Of a stretch of 64,000 bases of DNA, positions 60,888 to 64,000 are shown in pieces. Location of the stretch: contig NC_133156.1 of the NCBI RefSeq assembly GCF_040802235.1, forward strand, positions 188,425,851 to 188,489,850. The letters are read 5' to 3'. Numbering within the stretch: position 1 is the stretch's first letter; every line of letters starts with the position of its first letter. Below the pieces are notes generated by a model that was not told the origin of the DNA, did no database searches, and saw only the letters and a program-made list of their open reading frames with translations. Source of the DNA: Manis javanica (Eukaryota > Chordata > Mammalia > Pholidota > Manidae). The position numbers were made by a program, and so were the translations under genes.

Positions 60888-61657
60888 CGCCTGAAGAGGG
60901 AGTTACAATTATTTCCACAGGAATTTATGGCCCACCTCCCAAAGATACTTATTTTCTAATTTTAGGGCGAGCTTCCACCACAATAAACGGCCTTATTGTC
61001 CACCCTTCCTTAGTTGACAATGACTATACTGGAGAAATAAAAATTCTTGCTAGTGCTCCCCAGTGCCCTGTCAGCATTATGAAAGGTCAGCGCCTTGCGC
61101 AGGCACTCCCCCTCCCTTTAAGTACATCTCACCCTGCTATTCATAAGAAGCGAGGCTCCTCTACCCCAGGTTCTTCAGACTTATATTGGATCCAAGCTAT
61201 TACTAAAGAACGCCCCACTCTTAAGCTTAAGATCCAAGGAAAAGTATTTGAAGGAATTTTAGATTCGGGGGCCGACTCTACGGTCATATCTCAGGCTTCA
61301 TGGCCTTCCAGCTGGCCCTTACACGCTTCCTTGACCCATCTACAAGGAATTGGGCAGTCAAGAAACACCTTACAGAGCTCACAGTTACTAAACTGGGAAG
61401 ATGAAGAAGGAAATACCGGATTCATTCAACCCTTCGTAGTTCCTGGGTTGCCAGTAAATCTTTGGGGAAGAGATATCCTTTCTCAAATGAAAGTTATCAT
61501 GTGTAGCCCTAATGAAGTTGTAACACAGCAGATGCTCTCACAGGGTTACCTCCCTGGTCAGGGGTTGGGCAAACTAAAACAGGGAGATCCCAACCCGATA
61601 CTGGCCACGCCTAAGATAGACCGCTCAGGTTTAGGGTTTGAAAAACATTTTTCGTAA
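60740..61657 (+). CDS. pro: Endogenous retroviral dUTPase-protease (Pro)
   Basis: The frame is -1 relative to gag, about 305 codons from the frameshift site to a TAA at 61655-61657, uninterrupted. Expected to be made as a Gag-Pro fusion. The N-terminal half is a trimeric-type dUTPase: motif 1 AGLDLCA (60848-60868), motif 2-like GRAS (from 60965), motif 3 DNDYTGEI (61016-61039) with its Tyr, and GQRLAQ (around 61085). The second half is an aspartic protease with active site DSGAD (from 61262; DSG rather than DTG) and the flap/C-terminal GRDIL motif near 61468. The end carries a Gly-rich G-patch (GYLPGQGLGKLKQGD, around 61545-61590), typical of betaretroviral proteases. Internal methionines are not the start. 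Confidence 0.92.
   Translation, partial: RAEGPAPGPPANSISAGLGEQPSCSTPALYRATPGSAGLDLCASSSTILTPEEGVTIISTGIYGPPPKDTYFLILGRASTTINGLIVHPSLVDNDYTGEIKILASAPQCPVSIMKGQRLAQALPLPLSTSHPAIHKKRGSSTPGSSDLYWIQAITKERPTLKLKIQGKVFEGILDSGADSTVISQASWPSSWPLHASLTHLQGIGQSRNTLQSSQLLNWEDEEGNTGFIQPFVVPGLPVNLWGRDILSQMKVIMCSPNEVVTQQMLSQGYLPGQGLGKLKQGDPNPILATPKIDRSGLGFEKHFS
61642..61657 (+). promoter_or_regulatory. pro-pol -1 frameshift window
   Basis: A stop in the pol phase at 61639-61641 and the pro stop at 61655-61657 confine the second shift to this interval. No perfect XXXYYYZ heptamer is present. The best candidate is ACATTTT at 61645-61651, in phase as A CAT TTT. A CCTG/CAGG hairpin may form shortly downstream, near 61672. 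Confidence 0.5.
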
Positions 61658-64000
61658 GGGCCGTTGCTCCTCCTGCACTCCAGGCAGACAAGATTACTTG
61701 GAAAAGTGATGTTCCTGTCTGGATCGATCAATGGCCCCTTACCACTACAAAATTAAATGCAGCCATAGAGTTAGTGCAGGAACAGCTGGCTGCTGGACAT
61801 ATTGAACCTTCTACATCCCCTTGGAACACCCCAATCTTTGTAATTCAAAAGAAATCAGGCAAGTGGAGGCTCCTACAAGACCTCAGAGCGGTCAATAAGA
61901 CCATGGTCCCTATGGGCGCATTACAACCGGGAATTCCCTCTCCAATAGCCATTCCTAAAGGGTATGTCAAATTAGTAATTGATCTAAAAGATTGCTTTTT
62001 CTCCATACCTTTGCATCCTGATGATTGCAAACGTTTTGCCTTTAGTATACCCATTACCAATTGTGTAGGGCCTTCTCCCCGGTTTCAGTGGAGAGTTCTC
62101 CCACAAGGAATGGCCAACAGCCCTACTCTTTGCCAAAAGTTTGTAGCCCAGACTATAGACCCCTTTAGGTTGCTCTTCCCCACTTTGTATATTATCCATT
62201 ATATGGACGATATTCTTCTTGCCGGTCCTGACCAGCAACAGCTCTATGCGGCCAGTCAACAGCTAGTCACTGCCCTCCGAGATCGAGGACTACAAATTTC
62301 CCCAGAAAAAGTCCAGGTCCACCCCCCCCAACTATTTTTAGGCTTTGAATTATTTTCTAATAAAATCCTCACTCAAAAAATTCAGTTAAAGAGAAGCTCC
62401 TTAAACACTCTTAATGACTTTCAGCGTCTGCTAGGAGACATCAACTGGCTCAGGCCTTATTTAAAGCTGACCACCGGAGAGTTAAAGCCTTTGTTTGATG
62501 TCCTACGTGGAGACCCTGATCCTTCCTCCCCCCGCTCGCTCTCATCAGAAGCACAAAGGGCATTAACCATTGTAGAGCGGGCTATTTCTGAACAGACCAT
62601 TAGCTACTTCTCTCCACATCTAAGTTTGTGGCTGCTCATTTTCCCTACCCCCTTCTCCCCTACAGGAGTCCTTTGGCAAAACCATCCACTATTTTGGGTT
62701 CATCTGCCAGCCTCCCCCCCTAGAGTCTTAGCTACCTATCCTCAATTAGTTGCTGCCCTCTTACGTTTAGGCCGAGAGGCAGCTCTCAAGTTGTTTGGGA
62801 GAGACCCTGAAGTTATAACCCTCCCATACAATACATCTCAATTACAATGGCTTATTCAACATGATGATGATTGGGCAATTAGCTGCACCTCCTTCCAGGG
62901 GACAATAGACAATCATTACCCTGCAGACAGATTAGTCCAGTTCCTTCAAAAGACCCCGGTTGTCTTTCCCAAAAGGACTAAAACCACGCCAATTGCTGGA
63001 GCCGTAATGGTGTTCTCTGATGGGTCCTCCTCCGGCATAGCCGCTTTCAGTATTAATGGGCAAGTTACTCGAATACAGACAGACCTCTCTTCTGCACAGC
63101 TTGTTGAACTAACTGCAATAATCAAGGTTTTTGAGCTTTTAATAGATGCCCCCTTTAACCTCTACACTGATAGTGCCTATGTAGCAACCTCTGTTCCCCT
63201 ATTAGAGACAGTGCCTTACATACGTCCCTCTACAAATGCTTCCCCCCTATTCGCAAAATTGCAAAAATTAATTTTAAGCCGCGATGCCCCTTTTTTCATC
63301 GGGCACATACGCGCTCACACTGGCCTTCCAGGGCCGCTTGCCAAAGGCAATGACAGGGTTGATCTGGCGACTCAATTAGTAGCCTCTGTCACGCCAGACT
63401 CACCCTTGGCTGCAGCCCAACGGGCTCATGAACTACATCATCTCAATGCTCACACTCTTAGACTCAAATTTTCAATCACCCGAGAACAGGCCCGCCAAAT
63501 AGTTCGACAATGTCAAGGATGTCTAACTCTCCTCCCAGAGCCTCATAACGGAATCAACCCCCGGGGGTTAGTCCCAGGAGAGATATGGCAAATGGATGTC
63601 ACTCATTACCCTCCCTTTGGTAAATTAAAATATATCCATGTGTCTATTGACACATGTAGTGGTTTCCTATGTGCATCCTTGCAAACGGGAGAGGCAACTA
63701 AAAATGTTATTACCCATGTTCTCTCATGCCTGGCATATCTACCACAACCTAAAATCTTAAAAACTGACAATGGGCCTGGATACGCCAGCTCTAGCTTTAA
63801 ACAGTTCTGTGCGCAGTTAGATATTAAGCACGTAACAGGAATTCCCTATAATCCCCAAGGCCAAGGCATTGTTGAAAGAGCCCACTTAACCCTTAAAAAC
63901 ATGTTATTCAAACTTCAGTCGGGGGGAGAAGTACTCTATCCGAGAACAGGTAATGCAAAGACACTCCTAAATCATGCACTGTTTGTTCTCAATTTCCTTA
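61642..64000 (+). CDS. pol: Endogenous retroviral Pol: reverse transcriptase, RNase H, integrase (partial)
   Basis: The frame is -1 relative to pro and stays open for about 786 codons to the window edge; I read every codon and saw no stop. It is expected as a Gag-Pro-Pol fusion with no own ATG. Reverse transcriptase: motif A Asp in VIDLKDCF (61981-61983), the LPQG block (about 62098-62109) and YMDD (62200-62211). RNase H acidic residues: Asp in FSDGSS (about 63019), Glu in QLVELTA (63106-63108) and Asp in YTDSAY (63169-63171). Integrase: zinc-binding His/Cys (His near 63427, CQGC at 63511-63522), then Asp in WQMDVT (63595), Asp in KTDNG (63766) and Glu in GIVERAH (63874), the last pair 35 residues apart as in D,D-35-E. 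The C-terminal part of integrase lies outside the window. Confidence 0.95.

Larger units (their letters stand above)
58188..64000 (+). mobile_element. Class II (betaretrovirus-like) endogenous retrovirus, 5' part
   Basis: The element runs from a 5' LTR through primer site, leader, gag, pro and most of pol, and is cut by the window edge. Class II assignment rests on the LTR start TGTTGGGAGCC, a tRNA-Lys1,2-type primer site, a dUTPase in the pro frame, a G-patch at the end of pro, two zinc knuckles in gag and successive -1 frames for pro and pol. The 6 bp GTACTC at 58182-58187 is the expected left target-site copy. All visible frames are open. env and the 3' LTR are not in the window. Orientation is the same as SERTAD2, about 19 kb beyond its poly(A) site. 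Confidence 0.95.

Noticed and set aside
61079..61657. Methionine at 61079 as the start of a separate 192-residue protease
   Set aside because: The frame is open upstream to the gag overlap and contains dUTPase motifs before this Met; the product is expected by -1 frameshifting from gag.
61845..62259. Minus-strand open frames of 71 and 91 codons
   Set aside because: They are antisense shadows of the pol reading frame.
1..64000. CRISPR arrays, bacterial operons, tRNA or rRNA genes
   Set aside because: The window is mammalian nuclear DNA; no regularly spaced repeats, no tRNA cloverleaf with A/B boxes and no rRNA sequence was seen.

Overview
The window looks like nuclear DNA from a placental mammal. 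It is AT-rich non-coding sequence with GC-rich islands and old interspersed repeats shared by eutherians (MIR, L2, MER5-type hAT elements, MLT1-type MaLR LTRs, L1/HAL1 fragments). It carries one mammalian host gene. I found no Alu, B1/B2, CAN, Bov-tA, PRE-1 or ERE-type SINE by eye, so primate, rodent, carnivore, ruminant and pig origins look less likely. I cannot name the species. All repeat family names come from memory of consensus sequences, not from a search.

Layout: (1) 1-16.4 kb, upstream intergenic flank with MIR, L2, L1/HAL1 and MER5 relics and two long GT microsatellites. (2) 16.4-18.0 kb, a CpG island with GC boxes and the predicted non-coding first exon of SERTAD2, ending at a GTAAGT donor. 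(3) 17.6-33.7 kb, SERTAD2 intron 1, with an L1 3' UTR, a MER5A, CTCF-like motifs and a second small GC-rich patch near 25.6-26.2 kb. (4) 33.7-38.9 kb, SERTAD2 exon 2: a single-exon 311-codon reading frame, then a 4.3 kb 3' UTR ending near an AATAAA. (5) 39-58.2 kb, downstream intergenic DNA dense in old repeats, with an orphan CpG island at 54.5-55.1 kb. (6) 58.2-64.0 kb, the 5' part of a class II (betaretrovirus-like) endogenous retrovirus in the same orientation as SERTAD2. It has a 388 bp 5' LTR, a tRNA-Lys1,2-type primer binding site, gag, pro with a dUTPase and a G-patch, and pol running off the window edge.

The most notable content is the provirus. All three reading frames visible here are open, in the expected 0/-1/-1 relationship, with catalytic motifs for dUTPase, protease, reverse transcriptase, RNase H and integrase in place. 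That suggests a young insertion. Its 3' LTR and env lie outside the window, so age and completeness cannot be judged. On the host side, the predicted SERTAD2 leader carries four short upstream ORFs. One is a start-stop element whose stop codon is created by the exon 1/exon 2 junction, a few bases before the main start codon.
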